Origin: JBBQLG01 sp038327655
GTDB lineage: Bacteria > Bacteroidota > Bacteroidia > Cytophagales > Spirosomataceae
DNA: 27,914 bases
Direction: 5' to 3'
Assembly: GCA_038327655.1 (NCBI GenBank)
Contig: JBBQLG010000078.1
Span: 1 to 27,914, forward strand
Under the pieces are notes generated by a model. That model made no database searches and was not told the origin of the DNA. It was given only the letters and a program-made list of their open reading frames with translations. Shown in pieces: positions 1-6,231 of this stretch (positions are counted from its first letter, which is position 1; every line of letters starts with the position of its first letter). The translations under genes and the position numbers were made by a program.

Positions 1-250
1 TAGCGGCCGGGTTGTTTTTGATCGGAAAGTACTGCCACTGCGTCTGAACGGCTTTCAGCACCGGCCCAACGGGATGCTGCGGGTACCGGGCGCGAATCTG
101 ACGGATGTACGGCTCGGCCTCGGCGAATTCAAAATTATAAATATGATCGAGGGCTTTGAGAATGGTCTGCTGAAGCGAAGAATCGGTCAGTACCTGAGCC
201 TGTGCAACCACCGGGACGAGCAGGAAAAGAACAAGCAAAATACGTTTCAT
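1..250 (-). CDS. Exported TPR-like protein, N-terminal part only
   Basis: A leftward frame opens with ATG at 248-250 and runs off the left edge, so only about 83 residues are visible. The first 18 residues form a clear signal peptide (basic MKR, then a hydrophobic stretch ending in AQA before Gln19). The mature part contains an amphipathic helix pair with the pattern FEFAEAEPYIRQIRARYPQHP, typical of tetratricopeptide-like proteins exported by Bacteroidota. The function cannot be told from this fragment. It is divergent from the M16 peptidase at 391, with about 140 bp between the two starts. I did not find a convincing TAnnTTTG box for this strand. Confidence 0.72.
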   Translation of the reverse strand, partial: MKRILLVLFLLVPVVAQAQVLTDSSLQQTILKALDHIYNFEFAEAEPYIRQIRARYPQHPVGPVLKAVQTQWQYFPIKNNPAA

Positions 251-312
251 GAAGGATACGTTGGCTGAAACCGGTAAAGGGTAAGCACCCTGCGGTTTGA
301 AAAATACGCGGT

Positions 313-343
313 TTGATTCCCAATAGCCCGCGTTGTACTTTTG
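313..343 (+). promoter_or_regulatory. Bacteroidota-type promoter of the M16 gene
   Basis: TTG at 313-315 and TACTTTTG at 336-343 match the -33 TTG and -7 TAnnTTTG elements with a 20-nt spacer. Transcription would start near 347, giving a leader of about 44 nt before the ATG at 391. The match is by eye. Confidence 0.6.
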
Positions 344-390
344 TTAATGGACTCTATCTGTAACGAGTCCGCTTTTGGAAAGGTTTACCA

Positions 391-1671
391 ATGATTCACT
401 ACGAACAGTTTGTCCTCGATAACGGCCTGCGTGTATACGTTCACGAAGACCCCACCACGCCTATAGCCGCCGTCAATATTTTGTACAACGTCGGCTCGCG
501 CGATGAAGACCCCAACCGCACCGGCTTTGCCCATTTGTTTGAGCACCTGATGTTCGGCGGGTCCAAAAATATTCCGAATTACGATGAGCCGCTGCAAAAG
601 GTAGGGGGCGAAAACAATGCCTTCACCAGTGCCGACATCACCAACTATTACATCACCCTGCCCTCGACGAACCTGGAAACCGCGTTCTGGCTGGAGTCCG
701 ACCGGATGATGAGCCTGTCTTTCGACCCGCAGGTGTTGGCGGTTCAGCAAAAAGTGGTGATTGAAGAGTTTAACCAGCGGTACCTGAATCAACCCTACGG
801 CGACGTTTGGCTGAAACTCCGCCCGCTGGCGTATCAGGTGCATCCGTACCGCTGGGCTACCATCGGTAAAGACATCAGCCACATCGAAAATGCCACGCTG
901 GACGATGTGAAGGCGTTTTTCTTCAAATATTACGTGCCGAATAATGCTGTGCTGGTCGTGGCCGGTAATGTCACGCTGGAGCAGGTAAAGCAACTGTGCG
1001 GGAAGTGGTTCGCGCCCATTCCAGCCGGAGAGCCGTACATTCGGCAGTTGCCGCAGGAGCCGGTACAGACCCAGGCGCGGTTTATGGAAACCACCGCATC
1101 CGTACCGCTCAACGCCCTGTACAAAGCGTATCAGATGCCGGGCCGTTTCGATCCCGGATTCCCGGCGGCCGACCTGCTGAGCGATATGCTGGGCCGCAGT
1201 AAATCGTCGCGGCTGTACCAGAAACTGCTGCGCGACAATCCGATTTTCAGTAACGTTGGTGCGCATATCACCTCCTCTGTCGAACCTGGCTTGCTGCTGG
1301 TGCAGGGGACGCTCAACGAGGGCGTCACGCTGGAAGAAGCCGATGCCGCCGTGGAATCCTTGGTGCAGGAAATGATCGATCAGGTTGTGTCTGATGAAGA
1401 GTTGAGCAAGGTTAAGAATCAGGGCGAGGCCACGCTGGCGTTTTCGGAAGTGGAACTCCTGAACCGGGCCATGAATCTGGCGTTTGCGGCCAACGCGGGT
1501 AATGCCGACTGGGTAAACGAGGAAGCCGCTCAGCTTCAGGCCGTCACGCCGACAGAGGTACAGGCCAGTGCCCGGCAGATTCTGCGCAAAGAAAACTGCT
1601 CCACCCTTTATTACCGCCGGGCCGAACCATCGGAACAGGAACTTACGGCTGAGTTGGAAGAGGCAGTATAA
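391..1671 (+). CDS. M16 family zinc metallopeptidase (pitrilysin/insulinase-like)
   Basis: The 426-residue protein is the size of a single M16B two-domain subunit. The inverted zinc motif HxxEH is intact at His48-Leu-Phe-Glu51-His52 (HLFEHLMF), and the third ligand lies in the VVIEEFNQR segment (Glu125 or Glu126). The substrate-binding C-terminal half is present from about residue 215. There is no signal peptide, so it is probably cytoplasmic and may degrade peptides. ATG is preceded by a good promoter with a short leader. In Bacteroidota such proteins commonly occur next to a second, metal-free M16 subunit. Here the next gene is instead an MNT nucleotidyltransferase 15 bp downstream. The catalytic assignment is secure; the substrate is unknown. 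Confidence 0.93.
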   Translation: MIHYEQFVLDNGLRVYVHEDPTTPIAAVNILYNVGSRDEDPNRTGFAHLFEHLMFGGSKNIPNYDEPLQKVGGENNAFTSADITNYYITLPSTNLETAFWLESDRMMSLSFDPQVLAVQQKVVIEEFNQRYLNQPYGDVWLKLRPLAYQVHPYRWATIGKDISHIENATLDDVKAFFFKYYVPNNAVLVVAGNVTLEQVKQLCGKWFAPIPAGEPYIRQLPQEPVQTQARFMETTASVPLNALYKAYQMPGRFDPGFPAADLLSDMLGRSKSSRLYQKLLRDNPIFSNVGAHITSSVEPGLLLVQGTLNEGVTLEEADAAVESLVQEMIDQVVSDEELSKVKNQGEATLAFSEVELLNRAMNLAFAANAGNADWVNEEAAQLQAVTPTEVQASARQILRKENCSTLYYRRAEPSEQELTAELEEAV

Positions 1672-1686
1672 CCAAATGAATTACTC

Positions 1687-2040
1687 ATGGAAATTGTCTA
1701 TGACCCCAAACCACTTACGGTCGAGCAACTGCAATTGATTTCGCAGGAAGTGAAGCGGGTGCTCTCCGACCTCTATGGCGACCGGCTGAACCGGGTAATT
1801 CTATATGGTTCGTATGCCAGAGGTGATTTCCACGCCGAATCCGATGTGGATTACCTGGTAGTGCTGAACGACAACGATTTTCGTTTAATGGCTGAAGTAG
1901 ACAAGTATTGGGACCTAATCTGGGATACCTGGTTGCAATATGGCGTTTGGCTGTCCATCAAACCTGCTTACACCGAAAAATATGCGTGTTCCGACTTGTT
2001 CTTTTATTGTAATGTCCGTCGGGAGGGCATCCGTTTGTGA
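1687..2040 (+). CDS. MNT-type minimal nucleotidyltransferase (probable antitoxin-like partner of HEPN)
   Basis: This 117-residue protein has the polymerase-beta-like nucleotidyltransferase signature: Gly41-Ser42 in YGSYARGDFHAESDVDY, with the metal-binding acids Asp53 and Asp55. I cannot point to the usual third acidic residue; the later strand reads GVWLSIKP. In MNT/HEPN pairs studied elsewhere the MNT protein transfers AMP to the HEPN RNase and so silences it. Whether this pair does the same is inference. Its TGA stop overlaps the GTG start of the HEPN gene by 4 nt, and it begins 15 bp after the M16 gene, so it is probably transcribed with that gene. The ATG at 1687 is the only sensible start. 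Confidence 0.85.
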   Translation: MEIVYDPKPLTVEQLQLISQEVKRVLSDLYGDRLNRVILYGSYARGDFHAESDVDYLVVLNDNDFRLMAEVDKYWDLIWDTWLQYGVWLSIKPAYTEKYACSDLFFYCNVRREGIRL

Positions 2041-2429
2041 AAGATAACGTAGACAATTACATGAGCCGGGCCTACGATTGTTTGCGCCAGGCCCGAATAT
2101 TGATGAACGATGATGAATACACGGGCGTCTGTAACCGGACGTACTACGCTTACTTCGACTCGATCCGCGCATTGTTGGCTACTTTAGATATAGCCACTCG
2201 TTCGCACGCTGCGGTACAAAATTTGTTCAGCCTACACTTTGTCAAAGCAGGCTTATTCGCCAGAGAGGACATTTGGGTAGTGTCAAAACTCTTTGAAATG
2301 CGTCAGGAAAGTGATTATGATGCTGATCCGGCTGTTGACGAGACTGATGCCCAGTATGCGTTGACTGTAACAATAGAATTTCTGCTTCAGGTGGAAGCAT
2401 ACCTAAAACAAAATGGCTTTGCCGCATGA
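2037..2429 (+). CDS. HEPN domain protein, probable toxin-like partner of the MNT gene
   Basis: The 130-residue, all-helical protein has the HEPN signature stretch NRTYYAYFDSIRALL at residues 33-47. Relatives usually read (N/S)RAYYAMFHAA, where Arg and His form the RNase motif R-x(4-6)-H. Here Arg34 is kept but the His position is Asp41, so catalytic activity is in doubt, or the family uses another residue. Translation starts at GTG 2037, overlapping the MNT stop. The stop at 2427-2429 overlaps the ATG of ispF as ATGA. The tight overlaps imply that the two small proteins act together and that translation is coupled onward to ispF. It could be an active toxin, a degenerate one, or a non-toxic adaptor. 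Confidence 0.8.
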   Translation: MKDNVDNYMSRAYDCLRQARILMNDDEYTGVCNRTYYAYFDSIRALLATLDIATRSHAAVQNLFSLHFVKAGLFAREDIWVVSKLFEMRQESDYDADPAVDETDAQYALTVTIEFLLQVEAYLKQNGFAA

Positions 2430-2908
2430 AAATCCGCGTAGGACAGGGATACGACGTCCATACATTAGTGGAAGGCCACCCGTTCTGGCTGGGCGGCATT
2501 CAGATTCCGCACACGCACGGGGCCTTTGGTCATTCCGATGCCGATGTGGTCTGCCACGTCTTGTGCGATGCCCTGCTGGGGGCCGCCAACATGCGCAACA
2601 TCGGCTACCATTTCTCCGACAAAGACCCCCGCTGGAAAGGTGTCGACAGCAAACTGCTGCTGGCCGAGGTGCTACGGATGATTCGCGAAGCGGGCTATGA
2701 CGTCTCGAACGTCGATGTAACAGTGGTGTTGCAGGAGCCGAAACTGAACCCGCACATCCCCGCTATGAAAGCGTGTCTGTCGGGCGTGATGAACGTACCC
2801 GAAGACGACATCTCCATCAAAGCCACTACCTCCGAACACTTGGGCTTTGTCGGCCGCAAAGAGGGCATTGCCGCGCACTGTGTCGCGTTGATTTATCGTG
2901 AATCGTAA
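2426..2908 (+). CDS. ispF: 2-C-methyl-D-erythritol 2,4-cyclodiphosphate synthase
   Basis: IspF catalyses ring closure of CDP-ME 2-phosphate to MEcPP with release of CMP, the fifth step of the MEP route to isoprenoids. This feeds quinones, undecaprenyl phosphate and, here, carotenoids (a lycopene cyclase lies at 23367). The 160 residues are the normal family length. Zinc ligands are visible as Asp10-Val-His12 and His44, the last in GHSDADVVCHVLCDALLGAA. FSDKDPRWKG and the C-terminal IKATTSEHLGFVGRKEG also match the family. Its ATG overlaps the HEPN stop by 4 nt, which is unusual for an essential housekeeping gene and couples it to an accessory module. A weak hairpin follows at 2932. Confidence 0.97.
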   Translation: MKIRVGQGYDVHTLVEGHPFWLGGIQIPHTHGAFGHSDADVVCHVLCDALLGAANMRNIGYHFSDKDPRWKGVDSKLLLAEVLRMIREAGYDVSNVDVTVVLQEPKLNPHIPAMKACLSGVMNVPEDDISIKATTSEHLGFVGRKEGIAAHCVALIYRES

Positions 2909-2931
2909 TAATTCTGCCTTAAATAATGTGT

Positions 2932-2957
2932 TTTGTGAGAATTTTTCTCAAAATTTT
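2932..2957 (+). terminator. Possible terminator after ispF
   Basis: TGAGAA (2936-2941) pairs with TTCTCA (2945-2950) around a 3-nt loop. Flanking TTT/AAA pairs extend the stem past a bulged G, and a T4 run follows. The stem is short and AT-rich. It sits in the 101-bp gap between ispF and the ATPase gene. Confidence 0.4.
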
Positions 2958-3009
2958 AGTTATTGCATTATGATTGTAGAGTTCGCCTTCCTCTACGCCC
3001 ATAGCAACC

Positions 3010-4293
3010 ATGCTCATCGAATTCAGCGTTGCCAATTATTTATCCATTAAAGACCGGCAGACCCTGCGGATGGATGCGTCGTCGGTCAGTGAGCATAAAG
3101 AGCAGCTAATCGATGCCGGGCGTTATCAGTTACTACGGAGTGCAGTCATTTATGGAGCTAATGCCAGCGGCAAGTCGAATATGCTGAAAGCTATGGCGAC
3201 CATGCGTTACATCGTTGAGAAGTCGGCGGAACAATCATCAACGACCTCAATACCAGTAACTCCATTCAAGCTTAGTACTGAGACAGAAATGGCGCCGAGT
3301 TATTTTGAAGTACTTATCTTATTAAAAGAAGGTCGTTATCGTTACGGATTTGAAGCTGATCGTAAATCAATTCGATCTGAATGGCTTTTCTTGGCAAAGA
3401 AAGAACGGGAGAAACCACTTTTTCTTCGTGAGAAAAGCAATATTGAAGTTTTTAGAGAATTTAAGGAAGGAAAAAACTTAGAAGAGAAAACTCGAGATAA
3501 TGCTTTATTTTTATCAGTATGCGATCAATTTAATGGCTCCATTGCAAGACAAGTTATTGTTTGGTTCACTCGGATTACCACTTGGTCCGGTATTAATAAT
3601 GAAGGATTTAGACCTGAAACGCTTTCTCTTCTATCTGAAGAAGATAATAATAAATTATTGATGTTCTTAGGACATCTTAACTTAGGTTTTGAGCATATAC
3701 ATGTTCACGATGAGCAACTCAGTGATGGTAAAACTGCTGAAATAGCAGGTGCACAAAGGCGTTTCAATTCGGAATCAAGAGAGGTTATTGAATCAGCCAT
3801 TTTAACTATACATCCCAAATATGATTCGAATCACTTGATTGTTGGCGAAGAAGTTTTTTTGTTAGATAGTGATGAGTCTGCTGGAACTCAAAAATTGTTT
3901 GATTTAATTGGTCCAATGTTTCAATCGTTGCAAAGTGGTAGCATTTTAGTCGTAGACGAACTAGACGCCAAACTACATCCACTGATGACGCAGGCTGTTA
4001 TTCGGCTGTTCAATAACCCTGAGACAAACCCTAATAACTCACAATTAATTTTTGCTACGCACGATACGAATCTGCTGACTTACGGCGGGTTTCGGCGCGA
4101 TCAGATTTATTTTACCGAAAAAGATCAATACGGAGCTACCTGCCTGTATTCATTGGTTGAGTATCAGGAAGAAAATGGCGATAAAGTGCGCAAAGACCGG
4201 TCGTTTGAGAAAGATTATATTCAGGGCCGTTACGGGGCTATTCCGTTCATCGGCGACTTGTCAACACTCGTACCGGCATGGCACGAAAAATAA
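3010..4293 (+). CDS. AAA family ATPase of an RloA/AbiL-like defence pair
   Basis: The 427-residue protein is an SMC/ABC-type ATPase of the AAA_15/AAA_21 group. It opens with the usual MLIEFSVANYLSIKD. Walker A is GANASGKS at residues 49-56. Walker B is ILVVDELDAKLHP with Asp316-Glu317, and the switch histidine lies in FATHDT at His351. The partner gene starts 16 bp before its end and encodes an RloB protein. This arrangement matches RloA/RloB genes linked to restriction loci and, as I recall, AbiL-type abortive infection. The central part (about residues 95-310) is markedly AT-rich: two 60-bp lines counted by hand (3301-3360, 3601-3660) are 30% GC, against 62% at 2521-2580 in ispF. That suggests acquisition or replacement of the sensor region. 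The trigger it recognises is unknown. Confidence 0.85.
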   Translation: MLIEFSVANYLSIKDRQTLRMDASSVSEHKEQLIDAGRYQLLRSAVIYGANASGKSNMLKAMATMRYIVEKSAEQSSTTSIPVTPFKLSTETEMAPSYFEVLILLKEGRYRYGFEADRKSIRSEWLFLAKKEREKPLFLREKSNIEVFREFKEGKNLEEKTRDNALFLSVCDQFNGSIARQVIVWFTRITTWSGINNEGFRPETLSLLSEEDNNKLLMFLGHLNLGFEHIHVHDEQLSDGKTAEIAGAQRRFNSESREVIESAILTIHPKYDSNHLIVGEEVFLLDSDESAGTQKLFDLIGPMFQSLQSGSILVVDELDAKLHPLMTQAVIRLFNNPETNPNNSQLIFATHDTNLLTYGGFRRDQIYFTEKDQYGATCLYSLVEYQEENGDKVRKDRSFEKDYIQGRYGAIPFIGDLSTLVPAWHEK

Positions 4294-4988
4294 AGATCGA
4301 TAATGCGCAGTTGAAACGCTTTGAGCGGCGGGAAACGAACCGAAAGCAGGATAGTCAATCAAAGCGGGTATTTTACCTGATCGTTTGTGAAGGTACCAAA
4401 ACGGAGCCAAACTACTTTGAAGGTCTCAAACTTAATTTGCCGCCTGGTGTCGTTAACACGGTGCAATTAGAAATAAATGGGACCGGACATAATACCTTAA
4501 CCGTTATTGAAGACGCGCTGAAAGCCAAGCAACGATTCGAGCAAAATGGCCGTGTAATTGATGAAGTTTGGGCCGTCTTTGACCGCGATAGTTTCCCGGA
4601 ACAGAACTTTAACAATGCTATTTTTAAGGGTCAACGTGACGGTGTGAACTGTGCATGGACGAACGAGGCTTTTGAGTTATGGTACCTGCTACATTTTCAG
4701 TTCTTCCAAAACGGCATGTCCCGTGACGATTATAAGAGAGTGATTGAGCGGGAGTTATCGCAGAAGTTGAAACGTGTCTACACCTATCAGAAGAACAGCC
4801 CGGATATGTTTGCCCTTTTACAGCAACACGGCGACATAAAGCAGGCCATCGAATGGGCCAAACGTTTAGAAAGTGAATTCGTCGGTCGGACTGATTATGC
4901 CAATCATAATCCCTGTACAAAAGTATATGAACTCATTGAAAAGCTACTGTTTCCAAAAGGAGACAACAGGGCAGTTGTAGAAACGTAA
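4278..4988 (+). CDS. RloB family TOPRIM-like protein, probable effector of the ATPase pair
   Basis: The 236-residue protein carries the RloB (PF13707) pattern. The first TOPRIM-like acidic element is VCEGTKTEPNYF with Glu38. An aspartate pair follows in AVFDRDSF (Asp102, Asp104), and NEAFELWYLLHF at residues 129-140 is the family's characteristic downstream motif. TOPRIM proteins of this kind act as nucleases in other ATPase/TOPRIM defence systems such as PARIS and OLD; nuclease activity here is inferred. The start lies inside the last 16 bp of the ATPase gene, which implies translational coupling and a joint complex. It ends 14 bp before the amidohydrolase start with no visible terminator, so readthrough into the metabolic genes is possible. 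Confidence 0.85.
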   Translation: MARKIKIDNAQLKRFERRETNRKQDSQSKRVFYLIVCEGTKTEPNYFEGLKLNLPPGVVNTVQLEINGTGHNTLTVIEDALKAKQRFEQNGRVIDEVWAVFDRDSFPEQNFNNAIFKGQRDGVNCAWTNEAFELWYLLHFQFFQNGMSRDDYKRVIERELSQKLKRVYTYQKNSPDMFALLQQHGDIKQAIEWAKRLESEFVGRTDYANHNPCTKVYELIEKLLFPKGDNRAVVET

Positions 4989-5002
4989 TCCTCAATAAAA
5001 CT

Positions 5003-6142
5003 ATGCCCATTCCTTCCCTGCGTCCTTCGCGCCTACTTTGCGCCTTCGCGGTTATTTTCAGCTTTTCTTGCTCACAAGCGCAGAAACCCGCCGATATGCC
5101 GCTGGGTTTCGAGGAGTATGATCCCATCTCGACGCTGAAGGTGCCGGAACATAAACTGACCCGCGCCAAATACCCGTTTATCGACGTGCATAACCATCAG
5201 TGGGACATGCCCGATCAGGACCTGAACGCATTAGTGAAGCAGATGGACGAACTGAACATGCAGGTGATGGTTAACCTCAGCGGGCGGGGCTTTGGCGGGG
5301 CCGGGCAGAGTGACAAGTTCTTTGCCGGGTCGCTGGCCAACATTCAGAAAACCAGTCCAAAACGGCTGATCCTGTTTTCCAACATTAATTTTGACCGGAT
5401 TGGGGAGCCGGGCTGGACCGAAGCCGCCGTAAAAACGCTCGAAGCCGATGTAAAGCAGGGTGCCCACGGCCTGAAAATTTACAAGAACCTGGGTCTTGAT
5501 TACAAAGACACCAAAGGGGAGCGCGTCCGGGTGGATGATCCGCGATTAGACGCCATCTGGGCGAAATGTGGCGAACTGGGCATTCCTGTGCTGATTCATA
5601 CCGGCGATCCCAAGTCGTTCTGGGACCCACTCGACCGGTACAACGAACGCTGGCTCGAGCTGAAACTGCACCCCGGCCGCAAGCGCGATGCCAACACGGG
5701 CGTAGCCTGGGAAAAACTCATCGCTGAGCAGCATAATGTGTTTCGGAAGCACCCGAAAACGACGTTTATCAATGCGCACTTTGGCTGGTATCCGAATAAT
5801 CTGAGTAAGCTCGACAGTCTGATGCAGGTGTTTCCGAACATGAACCTGGAGATCGGAGCCATCATCGCCGAGTTAGGTCGTCAGCCGCGTGCTGCGCACA
5901 AGTTCTTTGTCAAGTATCAGGACCGGATTCTGTTCGGTAAGGATAGCTGGGTGCCATCGGAATATACCACGTACTTCCGGGTGCTGGAAACGGATGATGA
6001 GTACTTTCCTTACCACAAAAAATACCATGCTTTCTGGCGCATGTACGGCATGGCGCTGCCCGACGATGTGCTGAAAAAAGTGTATTACAAAAACGCCCTG
6101 CGCATCATTCCGGGCCTGGATAAGAGTCAGTTTCCAGAGTAA
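5003..6142 (+). CDS. Exported amidohydrolase-family metal-dependent hydrolase
   Basis: This 379-residue protein is a TIM-barrel hydrolase of the amidohydrolase_2 (ACMSD-like) group. The first-strand metal motif is His63-Asn-His65 in FIDVHNHQWD. Further likely ligands are His199 (LIHTGDP), His259 (INAHFGWYP) and Asp314 (LFGKDSWVPSEY). The N-terminus is a hydrophobic export signal ending near SCSQAQ. It could be cleaved by signal peptidase I, and the lipobox match is poor. Bases 5019-5053, coding for most of that signal, closely match a dispersed repeat also seen at 6195-6230. The reaction is unknown; family members hydrolyse or decarboxylate small carboxylates and lactones. An epimerase follows, so a peptide or murein-fragment role is one possibility. 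Confidence 0.85.
   Translation: MPIPSLRPSRLLCAFAVIFSFSCSQAQKPADMPLGFEEYDPISTLKVPEHKLTRAKYPFIDVHNHQWDMPDQDLNALVKQMDELNMQVMVNLSGRGFGGAGQSDKFFAGSLANIQKTSPKRLILFSNINFDRIGEPGWTEAAVKTLEADVKQGAHGLKIYKNLGLDYKDTKGERVRVDDPRLDAIWAKCGELGIPVLIHTGDPKSFWDPLDRYNERWLELKLHPGRKRDANTGVAWEKLIAEQHNVFRKHPKTTFINAHFGWYPNNLSKLDSLMQVFPNMNLEIGAIIAELGRQPRAAHKFFVKYQDRILFGKDSWVPSEYTTYFRVLETDDEYFPYHKKYHAFWRMYGMALPDDVLKKVYYKNALRIIPGLDKSQFPE
5019..5053 (+). repeat. Dispersed GCGTC-TTTGCGGTT-type repeat, single arm, inside a coding start
   Basis: Starting at TGCGTCC and ending in TTCGCGGTT, this stretch aligns almost base for base with 6195-6230 upstream of the next gene. It encodes LRPSRLLCAFAV, the hydrophobic part of the amidohydrolase signal peptide. 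No matching inverted arm is seen upstream of 5003. Confidence 0.6.
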
Positions 6143-6148
6143 ATATTT

Positions 6149-6230
6149 AACCTCAAAGACGCAGAGACTGGCGCAAAGAACGCTATGACTCCTTTGCGGA
6201 CTTTGCGTTAACCTTTGCGTCTTTGCGGTT
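6149..6230 (+). repeat. Imperfect inverted repeat of the GCAAAGACGCAAAGG family
   Basis: The left arm (AACCTCAAAGACGCAGAG and following bases) is a near reverse complement of the right arm ending CCTTTGCGTCTTTGCGGTT at 6230. The two can form a long imperfect hairpin of about 35 bp per arm. It fills the gap between the amidohydrolase stop and the epimerase ATG. Sequences of this kind recur in many bacterial intergenic regions. It could act as a terminator or mRNA-stabilising structure. Confidence 0.7.
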
Positions 6231-6231
6231 T

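Noticed and set aside
385..1266. Long leftward open frame (293 codons) opposite the M16 gene
   Set aside because: It is a shadow of the M16 coding strand; the protein is low in recognisable features and rich in Arg, Gln and His, as antisense frames of GC-rich genes usually are.
3010..4988. PARIS system (AriA/AriB)
   Set aside because: The partner has the RloB pattern and not the DUF4435 pattern of AriB; an RloAB/AbiL-like label fits better, pending a profile search.
6223..6231. TTG start for the dipeptide epimerase
   Set aside because: It lies inside the dispersed repeat; ATG 6232 gives the family N-terminus.
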